Of a stretch of 64,000 nucleotides of DNA, positions 1 to 6,970 are shown piece by piece. Position numbers and translations under genes: made by a program. The number at the start of each line of letters is the position of its first letter. The stretch's first letter is position 1. The notes under the pieces are model-generated. The model was not told the DNA's origin and made no database searches. It saw only the letters and a list, made by a program, of their open reading frames with translations. Source of the stretch: Euzebya rosea (GTDB lineage: Bacteria; Actinomycetota; Nitriliruptoria; Euzebyales; Euzebyaceae); NCBI RefSeq assembly GCF_003073135.1, contig NZ_PGDQ01000014.1:118332-182331 (forward strand), in the 5' to 3' direction.

Positions 1-124
1 CCAGTTCGACCCCTCCTCCAGGGGCGCCATGGCCTACCGCCGGCTCGCCCAGGAAGTCGTCGAACGCCTCGACCGACGCGCCGACGACCAGCAGCGAGAC
101 ACCGAACAAGGAGCAGTGGCATGA
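1..124 (+). CDS. parA: ParA/Soj chromosome-partitioning ATPase, C-terminal end only
   Basis: Only the last 40 codons are in the window, reading in the frame that ends at TGA 122-124. The residues QFDPSSRGAMAYRRLAQEV resemble the usual C-terminal helix region of Soj/ParA proteins, where a DPxSxGAxAYxxLAxE pattern precedes the end. The stop overlaps the parB ATG in an ATGA overlap, so the two are translationally coupled, as in most actinobacterial parAB pairs. Identity rests on this short tail plus the following parB; the Walker motifs lie upstream of the window. Residual uncertainty is only about which ParA subfamily it is. Confidence 0.85.
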   Translation, partial: QFDPSSRGAMAYRRLAQEVVERLDRRADDQQRDTEQGAVA

Positions 125-1020
125 GCAAGCCGGGCGGACTCGGACGTGGGCTGGGGGCCCTGATCCCCAGTGCGGCACCCGGACAGTCGGGGCTGGTCAC
201 CGTGCCGCTCGCCGAGCTGCAGCCGAACCCGCGGCAGCCTCGCGACCGCTTCGACCCCGAGCTGCTGCAGGAGCTGGCGCTGAGCATCGCCGAGATCGGC
301 ATCCTGCAGCCCATCGTGGCCCGTCCCCTGCCCACCGGCGGCTACCAGATCATCGCCGGTGAGCGTCGCTACCGGGCCTCGCGCATGGCCGGCCTCACCG
401 AGGTGCCGGTGGTCGTCCGCCACACCGAGGACGGCCAGCTGCTGACCGAGGCGCTGGTGGAGAACGTGCACCGGGCCAACCTCGACCCGATCGAGGAGGC
501 GATGGCCTACAGGCAGCTGCTCGACGACTTCGGCATGACCCACGACGCGCTCGCCAACAAGCTCGGCAAGTCGCGCTCGGCGATCTCCAACAGCATGCGC
601 CTCCTCGCCCTCCCCGCGTCGGTCACCGACATGGTCGTCACCGGCGCCCTCTCTGCCGGCCACGCCAGGGCCATCCTCGGCCTGCCGAGCACCGAGCAGC
701 AGGAGGACATCGCCAGCCAGGTGGTGGCCGAGGGCATGTCGGTCCGTGCCACGGAAGAGCTCGTCCGCGGCATCGTCGAGCGTCAGTCGCAGAGCACCGA
801 CGACGTCATGACCGACCTCGCCACCGAGGCGAAGAAGCGGAAGCGGTCACCCTTCACCCACGTGGAGGAACGACTCGTCGACGCGCTCGGGACCAAGGTC
901 GAGATCAAGGGGTCGGTCAAGCGGGGCAAGGTCGTCATCCAGTTCGCCGGGGCCGAGGACCTCGAGCGCCTGCTCGACATCCTCGGACGAGGCAGCGGCC
1001 AGGACCTGCTGGCCGGCTGA
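121..1020 (+). CDS. parB: ParB chromosome-partitioning protein (CTPase, parS binding)
   Basis: Encodes 299 residues, a normal length for chromosomal ParB. The basic N-terminus MSKPGGLGRGLGALIP is the ParA-stimulating segment. The ParB/Srx fold follows at about 25-115 with the CTP-binding GERRYR box at 80-85. The helix-turn-helix that reads parS sits at about 135-165 (ALANKLGKSRSAISN), and a C-terminal dimerisation domain closes the protein. By family knowledge it loads at parS sites near the origin, spreads as a CTP-dependent clamp and works with ParA to segregate the chromosome. It overlaps parA by 4 bp and converges on the Ddl-like gene across a strong hairpin. I see no obvious parS site (TGTTTCACGTGAAACA) in the window. 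Confidence 0.97.
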   Translation: MSKPGGLGRGLGALIPSAAPGQSGLVTVPLAELQPNPRQPRDRFDPELLQELALSIAEIGILQPIVARPLPTGGYQIIAGERRYRASRMAGLTEVPVVVRHTEDGQLLTEALVENVHRANLDPIEEAMAYRQLLDDFGMTHDALANKLGKSRSAISNSMRLLALPASVTDMVVTGALSAGHARAILGLPSTEQQEDIASQVVAEGMSVRATEELVRGIVERQSQSTDDVMTDLATEAKKRKRSPFTHVEERLVDALGTKVEIKGSVKRGKVVIQFAGAEDLERLLDILGRGSGQDLLAG

Positions 1021-1080
1021 CCGCCGGTTGGTGACCCACGAGGGCCGAATCGGCCCATGGTCGGGCCTACTCCACTAGTC

Positions 1081-1113
1081 GAAACGCCACCAGCGTGCAG
1101 CTGGTGGCGTTTC
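1081..1113. terminator. Bidirectional hairpin between convergent parB and ddl-like gene
   Basis: A perfect 14-bp inverted repeat (GAAACGCCACCAGC at 1081-1094, its complement at 1100-1113) with a 5-nt loop lies between the stops of two convergent genes. The outer end of each arm gives a short T run (GTTTC) on either strand, so it can serve both transcripts. Confidence 0.85.
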
Positions 1114-1130
1114 CGCAGGTCAGAGGCGTT

Positions 1131-2090
1131 TTACTTGCGCGTGCTGACCGGCTCCAGCGCCGCTGACACGATCGTTTCGCAGAGCTCGGCGAACGACATG
1201 CCCTTCGCCTCGGCTGCTGCGGGCAACAGCGAGGTCTCGGTCATGCCCGGACAGGTGTCCAGCTCCAGGAGCCACGGCTGCCCGTCGTGGTCAACCATCA
1301 GGTCCACACGAGTCACGTGCCGTGCGTCGGCCTGCTCGTAGGCCGCCACCGCCGCCGAGGCCGCGGCGTCCAGGACGTCGGCCGGGAGGCGTGCCGGGGC
1401 GTGCAGCAGCGTCGCGCCGGGTGTGTATCGGGCGGAGAAGTCGTAGTGATCGTCCGGGCCGTGCGACGCGATGTCGATCTCGACCGCCGGCAACACCTCA
1501 CCATCGACGATGGAGATGGCCAGCTCCGTCCCGTCGACCCGACGCTCGACCAGCGCCACACCGTGGTACCGGAACGACCCGATCAACGCGTCGGTCAGCT
1601 GGTCGGCGCTGTTGACGTAGCCGACCCCCATGCTGCCGCCACCCTGGCTCGGCTTGACGACCAGCGGCAGCTGCAGTGTGTCGATCACCCGGGGCAGCAG
1701 CCGTGCGGCGCCGAGGTCCCGGATGGCCTCGCTGGACACCGACACCCAGTCCGGCGTGGGGATCCCGGCGCGCCTCCACAGCGCCTTGGTGACGGCCTTG
1801 TCCCAGGCCAACGACGACGCCCTCGCGTCGGGGCCGGTGAAGGGAATGCCGAGCAGCTCGAGCAGCCCCTGGATCGTGCCATCCTCCCCCATGCGTCCAT
1901 GGAGGGCGAGGTAGGCCAGGTCCGGCTCGAACTCGCTCAGGTGATCACCGAGCTGTGGGTCGACATCGAGCACCCTGACGTCGTGGCCGACGCTCTCCAG
2001 CGCGGCGGCGATACGGGTGCCCGACTGTAGGCTGACCTCGCGTTCCAGCGACAGGCCACCGGCGATGACGGCGATGCGGTTGCTGCTCAT
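1131..2090 (-). CDS. D-alanine--D-alanine ligase family protein (ATP-grasp)
   Basis: 319 residues. The N-terminus IAVIAGGLSLEREVSLQSG is the Ddl first-substrate motif, KPSQGGGSMGVGYV (about 146-159) is the ATP-grasp loop, and the C-terminus has RVDLMV (261-266) and LELDTCPGM (275-283). The family joins two D-alanines for the peptidoglycan stem. In canonical enzymes the last motif is E[VI]NTxPGMT, whose Asn is a Mg ligand; here it reads Asp278. The loop also departs from the usual KPAREGSSVG. ATG at 2088-2090 is chosen because it overlaps the stop of the upstream aminotransferase gene (ATGA), implying a two-gene operon. It may be a true Ddl, or a relative making another D-amino-acid dipeptide or amide; a second ddl elsewhere would favour the latter. 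Confidence 0.85.
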   Translation of the reverse strand: MSSNRIAVIAGGLSLEREVSLQSGTRIAAALESVGHDVRVLDVDPQLGDHLSEFEPDLAYLALHGRMGEDGTIQGLLELLGIPFTGPDARASSLAWDKAVTKALWRRAGIPTPDWVSVSSEAIRDLGAARLLPRVIDTLQLPLVVKPSQGGGSMGVGYVNSADQLTDALIGSFRYHGVALVERRVDGTELAISIVDGEVLPAVEIDIASHGPDDHYDFSARYTPGATLLHAPARLPADVLDAAASAAVAAYEQADARHVTRVDLMVDHDGQPWLLELDTCPGMTETSLLPAAAEAKGMSFAELCETIVSAALEPVSTRK

Positions 2091-3334
2091 GCCTCGGTCC
2101 CCGAACGTCCGAACGCCTCCAGCAGCGTCATCTCGTCTCCGATCAGCTTGCCCAGGCGGCGGATGCCCTCGCGGATCCGGGTCTCGTTGGCGTAGCTGAA
2201 GTTCAGTCGCATCTCGTGGGTTCCTCCACCGTCGGCGTAGAAACCTCGTCCGGGGACGTAGGCCACGCGGGCGTTGATGGCGCGGGGCAGCATCGCCCCG
2301 GTGTCGATCGCGTCGGGCAGCCTGACCCAGGCGAACATGCCGCCGGTCGGAGGGCTCACCTTCGCGCTGGCGGGAAAGGCCGACTCGATCTCGGCCAGCA
2401 TGGCGTCGCAGCGTTCGCGGTACAGCTCGGTGAAGCTGCGGACGTGCTCGGTCCACGGCTGCGTGCGCAACCAGGCGTCGGCGATCCCCTGGGTGGCGTT
2501 GGACTGGCACAGGTCCGAGGCTTCCTTCAGCTGTACGAGCTTGTCGCGGACCGACCGGGGCGCGAGCACCCAGCCGGTTCGCATGCCGGGGGAGAACATC
2601 TTGGAGAGGCTGCTCAGGTAGATGACCCGCTCGGGCGCGAGGGACACCAGCGGCGTCCGACGCTCGTGCTTGAAGTCCAGCATCCCGTACGGGTTGTCCT
2701 CGATGACCATGACGTCGAACCGCTCGGCGATCGCGACGATCCGTTCCCGTCGTTCCAGGGACAGGGAGACTCCCGCCGGGTTCTGGTGGTTGGGGATGGT
2801 GTAGATCATCTTGGCCGGCCGCCCCTCGTCGACCAGGCGCTGCATGGTCTCGGCGAGGGCGTCGGGGTCCATGCCGTCACCGTCCATGCCGACGTGCACG
2901 ACCCTCGGCTCGTACTGCTGGAACGCCGACAGCGCGCCCACGTACGAGGGACCCTCGGCGACCACGACGTCACCGGGGTCGATGAAGAGGCGTGCGAGCA
3001 GGTCGAGCGCCTGCTGGCCGCCGGTGGTCACGACGAGGTCGTCGGCGCGGGCGTGGATGCCCTCCTCCGCCATGACCATCGTCAGCGACTCGCGCAGCCG
3101 CTCGCTGCCCTGTCCCCCGCCGTACTGCAGCGCGGTCACCCCGTCGCGGGCGAAGACCTCGGCGGCGACCGCGGCCACCTCCTCGAAGTCCAGGACCGAC
3201 ACGTCGGGCATGCCGCCTGCCAGGGAGACGACCTCCGGGCGGCTCGCGACGGCGAACAGTGCGCGGATCTCGCTTGCCTTCATGCCGGTGGCGCGGGTGG
3301 CGTAGCGCTTCAGATGGGGGTCGACGGCGGCCAA
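2087..3334 (-). CDS. PLP-dependent aminotransferase, class I/II (MocR/2-aminoadipate-type)
   Basis: 415 residues from a TTG start at 3332-3334. TTG is preferred because AGGAG lies 6 nt upstream and family similarity begins here (HLKRYATRATGMKASEIRAL). The fold-type I signature is complete: SLAGGMPD near the N-terminus, YGGGQGSERLRE, TTGGQQALDL, the EDNPYGMLDF strand, and SLSKMFSPGMRTGW carrying the PLP lysine. Family members transaminate aromatic, branched or alpha-aminoadipate-type substrates in the cytosol; the sequence does not say which. It is the promoter-proximal gene of a pair with the Ddl-like ligase (4-bp overlap), so it may supply an amino acid for that ligase, which is inference. 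No GntR-type DNA-binding domain is attached. Confidence 0.88.
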   Translation of the reverse strand: MAAVDPHLKRYATRATGMKASEIRALFAVASRPEVVSLAGGMPDVSVLDFEEVAAVAAEVFARDGVTALQYGGGQGSERLRESLTMVMAEEGIHARADDLVVTTGGQQALDLLARLFIDPGDVVVAEGPSYVGALSAFQQYEPRVVHVGMDGDGMDPDALAETMQRLVDEGRPAKMIYTIPNHQNPAGVSLSLERRERIVAIAERFDVMVIEDNPYGMLDFKHERRTPLVSLAPERVIYLSSLSKMFSPGMRTGWVLAPRSVRDKLVQLKEASDLCQSNATQGIADAWLRTQPWTEHVRSFTELYRERCDAMLAEIESAFPASAKVSPPTGGMFAWVRLPDAIDTGAMLPRAINARVAYVPGRGFYADGGGTHEMRLNFSYANETRIREGIRRLGKLIGDEMTLLEAFGRSGTEA

Positions 3335-3504
3335 GTCGGGCTCCTGAGAACGGCGGCACGGGGTTGTCGAGAGGTTCAGCGTAGCGACGCGCCCCGTGAC
3401 CACCCTGATGGCCACTCCACCGATGGGCAGTCGACCTCTTGGAGACTGTTGGATCAGTAATGAAGTGATTCGGCACGGGCAGCGGCCATCGGTCCGGACC
3501 TGCG

Positions 3505-3516
3505 TATCCTCGGGTC
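3505..3516 (+). promoter_or_regulatory. Leaderless promoter -10 box of the small ORF / GNAT gene pair
   Basis: TATCCT at 3505-3510 ends 6 nt before the GTG at 3517, the spacing expected when transcription starts on the first codon. No ribosome-binding site precedes that GTG, which also fits a leaderless message. No clear -35 hexamer is visible. Confidence 0.5.
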
Positions 3517-3621
3517 GTGACCACTGGCCCGTCGATGCTGCGCCGATCGGTGGTCGGGCTCGTGCTCGGCCTCGGTGTCGGGCTGCTCGCGATCTGGAGC
3601 TCGGGAGGACGGGACCGGTGA
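3517..3621 (+). CDS. Small single-pass membrane protein, 34 aa
   Basis: GTG 3517 to TGA 3621 encodes 34 residues: a polar start (TTGPSMLRRS), a hydrophobic stretch from about residue 12 to 28 (VVGLVLGLGVGLLAIW) and a basic tail. This is the profile of a one-pass membrane peptide with its N-terminus inside or a short signal anchor. Its stop overlaps the GTG of the GNAT gene (GTGA at 3618-3621), and a TATCCT box sits 6 nt upstream. That context suggests a real leaderless small gene translationally coupled to its neighbour. It could instead be only a leader peptide that delivers ribosomes to the next start. I do not recognise a family. Confidence 0.45.
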   Translation: MTTGPSMLRRSVVGLVLGLGVGLLAIWSSGGRDR

Positions 3622-4283
3622 TTCCGCCGAGGGTGCGCGTGCTCGACATGGACGACCTCGACGCCCTCCCCTCACCGTGTCGTGGGTGCATGTTCTGGCA
3701 GTCCGCCGCCGCCCCGCCGGGTGAACAGGCGAGCGACCCGCAGGGTCAGGACGCGTGGTGGCAGGCCATGCAGCTGGACTGGGGCACCCCCGGCAAGGGC
3801 ATCTGGGACGGCGACGAGCTGATCGCCTTCGCCCTCTTCGCACCACCGTTGCACGTGCAACGTCCCCGAACCCTGACCTTCGCGCCCAGCGACGACGCGC
3901 TGGTCCTCGCCACGATGTGGTGCGACCCCGACCACCGGGGCGCCGGCCATGCCCGCCACCTGCTCCAGGCGCTCGCACGGGATGCGCTGAGCCAGGGGTA
4001 CGAGGCGATCGAGGCCTACGGCGCCGCGTTCGTCCGGGACGGTGCCTGCGTGCTCAGCGGGTCGGCGCTGGAAGCCCTCGGGTTCGCCCTGCACCGTCCC
4101 CACCCGACGACGGCGCTGTACCGCATGGACCTGGACCGCACGGTCAGCTGGCCGCAGGCGGTCGGGCATGCGCTGGGTGAGGTCATCTCCAGCCTGCAGG
4201 GCCGCGAACGCGCGCGTGCGCGTCCTGCCCTGGAGCAGCGTCAGCTGCGGGAGGACGTGCGGACCAACGGGTCCTCGTCGTAG
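3618..4283 (+). CDS. GNAT-fold acetyltransferase-like protein beside cwlM
   Basis: 221 residues from GTG 3618, preceded by GGAGG at 3604-3608. The middle has a GNAT core: a strand WDGDELIAFALFA, then LATMWCDPDHRGAGHARHLLQALA, where HRGAGHA is the acetyl-CoA pyrophosphate loop (consensus Q/RxxGxG/A). Substrate unknown. The early cysteine pair CRGCMFW is unusual for a plain acetyltransferase. In Mycobacterium the gene between cwlM and parB (Rv3916c) holds the same place, and I infer orthology from position. Its 3' end overlaps the 3' end of the convergent cwlM-like gene by 43 bp, so the two transcripts are antisense there. Confidence 0.75.
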   Translation: MIPPRVRVLDMDDLDALPSPCRGCMFWQSAAAPPGEQASDPQGQDAWWQAMQLDWGTPGKGIWDGDELIAFALFAPPLHVQRPRTLTFAPSDDALVLATMWCDPDHRGAGHARHLLQALARDALSQGYEAIEAYGAAFVRDGACVLSGSALEALGFALHRPHPTTALYRMDLDRTVSWPQAVGHALGEVISSLQGRERARARPALEQRQLREDVRTNGSSS

Positions 4284-5350
4284 CCCTCGAGGAACCGCCG
4301 GATACCGGCCGTCAGCTGCCGTGCGAGGCGGTCCTGCACGGCCGGGTCGGTCAGGCGAGCCAGGTCCTCGGGGCTGGTCGCGAAGCCGGGTTCGATCACG
4401 ACCGCCGGCATGCGTGTCTCGCGGAGCAGCGTCCAGGTCATGGGATGGGCCCGGCAGTCGGGTCCGAGGCCGGCGAGCAACATGCTGTCGAGCAGGGACT
4501 CGGCCAGCGCGTTGCCGGCGGCGGACACGAACCGCAACGATCCGAAGTAGTACGCCGCGCAGCCGGTGGCGGCCGTGGTCGTGCTGGTGTTGAGGCCGAT
4601 CGAGACGATCAGGTCGACGCCGAGTCGGTTGGCCATCTGTGCGCGGGCCGAGGACGTGGGGTGCTGGTGCCGTCCGCGGGACAGGACCGGACGGGCACCG
4701 CGGGCGCCCAGGTGGCCGGCCAGGCGGGTGGCGATCTCCCACGACACGTCCTGGGCCTCGGGTGGCAGGTCGCCACGGTCCCGAGGACGGGTGGCGTCCA
4801 CCATCACCTGCAGGCCGATGAGGCCCTGTCTGGCGATCCGGCGAACGGCGGCTTCCTCCCGTACCCGCGTGCTCACTCCGGCCGCCTGATGGCCCCTGTG
4901 GAGCCGCTGGAGGGCTTCCAGCGTTCGGGCCCCCACGATCCCGTCGACGTCGAGGCCCACGTTGGCCTGGAACTCCATGACCGCGGCACGTGAGGACGGT
5001 CCGAAGATGCCGTCCTCCATGCCGGCGTCGAAGCCGAGCTGGTTGAGCCGTTGCTGGAGGTCCAACACGTCGTCGCCCCGCATGGGGGTGCCCGAGTGCC
5101 ACAGCATCCGGTCCCCGAGGGCGTAGTTGGCCTCGACGAGCGCCTGCCAGGTCTCGGGCCCGACTTCGGCGTCGGCGGGCAGGTTGCGCTGCCGCTGGAA
5201 CTCCCGGGTCACTGCGGCGGTGGCGTCGTCGAAGACGTCCCCCTCCTCCAGCGCCGGCTCGATCCCATGGTCACGCTGCCACCGGCTGAGGCGGCGGCGC
5301 AGGTCCAGGATCTCGGAGCCGTGCTGTCCGGGGGTGAGTGGGAGTCCCAT
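4241..5350 (-). CDS. cwlM: CwlM-like protein: two peptidoglycan-binding domains plus degenerate amidase_3 domain
   Basis: 369 residues from ATG 5348-5350. Two PG_binding_1 domains (about 10-72 and 88-150; LDLRRRLSRWQ, LDLQQRLNQLGF with DGIFGPSS) are followed by an N-acetylmuramoyl-L-alanine amidase fold (about 178-355). The first zinc histidine is missing: VDATRPR at 184-190 stands where VDPGHGG is expected. The third ligand is also missing: SIGLN at 250-254 replaces SIHAN. The catalytic-type glutamate E320 (VVIEPGF) remains. It is therefore probably not an active hydrolase. Position next to trxA/trxB and near parB matches mycobacterial CwlM, which regulates lipid II/MurA rather than cutting wall; the same role here is inference. 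ATG 5375 upstream is an alternative start, but a TATCCT box lies between the two. Confidence 0.85.
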   Translation of the reverse strand: MGLPLTPGQHGSEILDLRRRLSRWQRDHGIEPALEEGDVFDDATAAVTREFQRQRNLPADAEVGPETWQALVEANYALGDRMLWHSGTPMRGDDVLDLQQRLNQLGFDAGMEDGIFGPSSRAAVMEFQANVGLDVDGIVGARTLEALQRLHRGHQAAGVSTRVREEAAVRRIARQGLIGLQVMVDATRPRDRGDLPPEAQDVSWEIATRLAGHLGARGARPVLSRGRHQHPTSSARAQMANRLGVDLIVSIGLNTSTTTAATGCAAYYFGSLRFVSAAGNALAESLLDSMLLAGLGPDCRAHPMTWTLLRETRMPAVVIEPGFATSPEDLARLTDPAVQDRLARQLTAGIRRFLEGYDEDPLVRTSSRS

Positions 5351-5360
5351 CAGGTGAGGA

Positions 5361-5366
5361 AGGATA
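5361..5366 (-). promoter_or_regulatory. Candidate -10 box (TATCCT) of the cwlM-like gene
   Basis: On the minus strand TATCCT ends 10 nt before the ATG at 5350, just past the trxA terminator hairpin. No ribosome-binding site is present in that gap, so a leaderless or near-leaderless message is likely. This position argues against the upstream ATG at 5375. Confidence 0.4.
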
Positions 5367-5378
5367 GGCGGCAACATG

Positions 5379-5409
5379 CCGACGGCCGCCCTGCTGGGGC
5401 GGCCGTCGG
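5379..5409 (-). terminator. Hairpin downstream of trxA
   Basis: A perfect 12-bp stem (5379-5390 with 5398-5409, CCGACGGCCGCC and its complement) and a 7-nt loop lie after the trxA stop. There is no clear U-tract, as is common in high-GC actinobacteria. It separates trxBA transcription from the cwlM-like gene. Confidence 0.7.
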
Positions 5410-5482
5410 TGAAGGTTGCGGCCGGACCGGCCGGGTGCAGGACCCGTGCGAGGGGCCTGCGGGTTGTCCCAGGGCTACGCGT

Positions 5483-5806
5483 CTAGAGGAACTCGGCGAG
5501 GTCGCCGAGGAGGGCGCCCTTGTTCTTCGCGCCGACGAGGCGCTTCTTCTCCACGCCGTCCTTGATGACGAGCATGGTGGGGATCGACATCACGCGGTAC
5601 TGCCGAGCGGTGTCGGGGTTCTCGTCGACGTTGAGCTTAAGGACCTTGATGTTGTCCGCCTGCTCCTGGGCGATCTCGTCGATGATCGGACCGACCATGC
5701 GGCACGGTCCGCACCACTCGGCCCAGAAGTCGATGAGGACCGGCTTGTCGGCCTCGAGGACCTCCTGCTGCCAGGTTGCGTCGGTCACCTTGGGGGTGTT
5801 GCTCAT
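5483..5806 (-). CDS. trxA: Thioredoxin
   Basis: 107 residues, the standard size. The redox site WCGPC is at 31-35 (FWAEWCGPCRMVGP), the cis-proline loop SIPTMLV follows, and the usual C-terminal helix ends the protein. It reduces protein disulfides in the cytosol, using electrons from the thioredoxin reductase encoded immediately upstream. ATG 5804-5806 has an AGGAGG 11 nt upstream. The gene lies 115 nt after trxB on the same strand and ends at a strong hairpin. Its place between trxB and cwlM is the mycobacterial trxB2-trxC-cwlM order. Confidence 0.97.
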   Translation of the reverse strand: MSNTPKVTDATWQQEVLEADKPVLIDFWAEWCGPCRMVGPIIDEIAQEQADNIKVLKLNVDENPDTARQYRVMSIPTMLVIKDGVEKKRLVGAKNKGALLGDLAEFL

Positions 5807-5921
5807 GAGGGGTACTGCCTCCTGCGGGGGGTCTGTCGGGTGCTGTCGGGGTGGAAGTGCTGTGGATTCAACGCTGCTGCTGGACCGACTATTCCACGGC
5901 CCGACCCGGGGTGCCCGGGGT

Positions 5922-6860
5922 TCAGTGTGCGTTGGACTCCAGCCAGCGTTCGGCGTCGAGGGCGGACTTGCAGCCCTGACCGGCGGCCGTGATGGCCTGA
6001 CGGTAGATGGTGTCGGTGATGTCGCCAGCGGCGAAGACGCCCGGGACGGACGTGGCGGTCGTGGGTTCCTGCACCAGGATGTAGCCCTCGTCGTCGAGGT
6101 CGAGCTGCCCCTGGAACAGCGAGCTGGAGGGGTCGTGCCCGATCGCCAGGAACAGCCCGTCGGTCGCCATCTCGTGACGCTCCCCGGTGTTGGTGTCCTC
6201 GAGGACGACGCCGGTGACCGCGTCCTCGCCGAGGACATCGACGACGGCGGTGTTCCAGATGAACTCGATCTTCTCGTTGGCCATCGCACGGTCGGCCATG
6301 ATCTGGGAGGCACGAAGCTCGTCACGACGGTGCACGACCTTGACCTTCGAGGCGAACTTGGTCAGGAACATCGCCTCCTCCATGGCGGAGTCGCCGCCAC
6401 CGACCACGACCAGCTCCTGGTCGCGGAAGAAGAAGCCGTCGCACGTGGCGCAGGCCGAGACGCCCTTGCCGATGAGACGCTGCTCGTTCGGCAGGCCCAG
6501 CCAGCGGGCGGTCGCGCCGGTGGAGATGATGATCGTGCGCGCCTGCACGCGGTCGGCGCCGACCTCGATGGTGAACGGCGAGCCGGTGGACAGGTCGACG
6601 CTGGTGACGTCCTGTGTCATGAACTGGGTGCCGAACTTCTCCGCCTGCTTGCGGAAGTCCATCATCAGCTCGGGGCCCATGCGACCGTCGGGGAAGCCGG
6701 GGAAGTTCTCGACCTCCGTGGTCTGCATGAGCTGCCCGCCGGCGGCGATGCCCTCGATCACGAGGGGCGCCAGGTCGGCACGGGCGGCGTAGAGGGCGGC
6801 GGTCAGCCCAGCGGGTCCGGAGCCGATGATGACGACGTCGTGGATGGTGTCAGCGCTCAT
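5922..6860 (-). CDS. trxB: Thioredoxin-disulfide reductase (FAD/NADPH)
   Basis: 312 residues. The FAD-binding GSGPAGLTAALYAARA is at about 13-28, the redox-active CATC at 137-140 (SACATCDGFFF), the NADPH-binding GGGDSAMEEA follows, and the final FAD motif GVFAAGDI is near the C-terminus. All elements of low-molecular-weight thioredoxin reductase are intact. It passes NADPH electrons to the downstream thioredoxin. The ATG at 6858-6860 is favoured over an in-frame ATG at 6930-6932, because GAAGGA lies just upstream and the FAD motif starts about 12 residues in. It sits downstream of the sigma/anti-sigma genes; SigM-type control of thioredoxin genes is known in this neighbourhood in other actinobacteria, but no promoter is evident here. 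Confidence 0.97.
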   Translation of the reverse strand: MSADTIHDVVIIGSGPAGLTAALYAARADLAPLVIEGIAAGGQLMQTTEVENFPGFPDGRMGPELMMDFRKQAEKFGTQFMTQDVTSVDLSTGSPFTIEVGADRVQARTIIISTGATARWLGLPNEQRLIGKGVSACATCDGFFFRDQELVVVGGGDSAMEEAMFLTKFASKVKVVHRRDELRASQIMADRAMANEKIEFIWNTAVVDVLGEDAVTGVVLEDTNTGERHEMATDGLFLAIGHDPSSSLFQGQLDLDDEGYILVQEPTTATSVPGVFAAGDITDTIYRQAITAAGQGCKSALDAERWLESNAH

Positions 6861-6970
6861 GGGAAAGGGTCCTTCGACGAGAGGTGCCTCGCGCACCGTG
6901 TCTGCGGTGGGGGCGGGTAGGGCGGTCGGCATGGCAGAACGCCGGGGACCCCGATCCTATTCCGTGGGGC

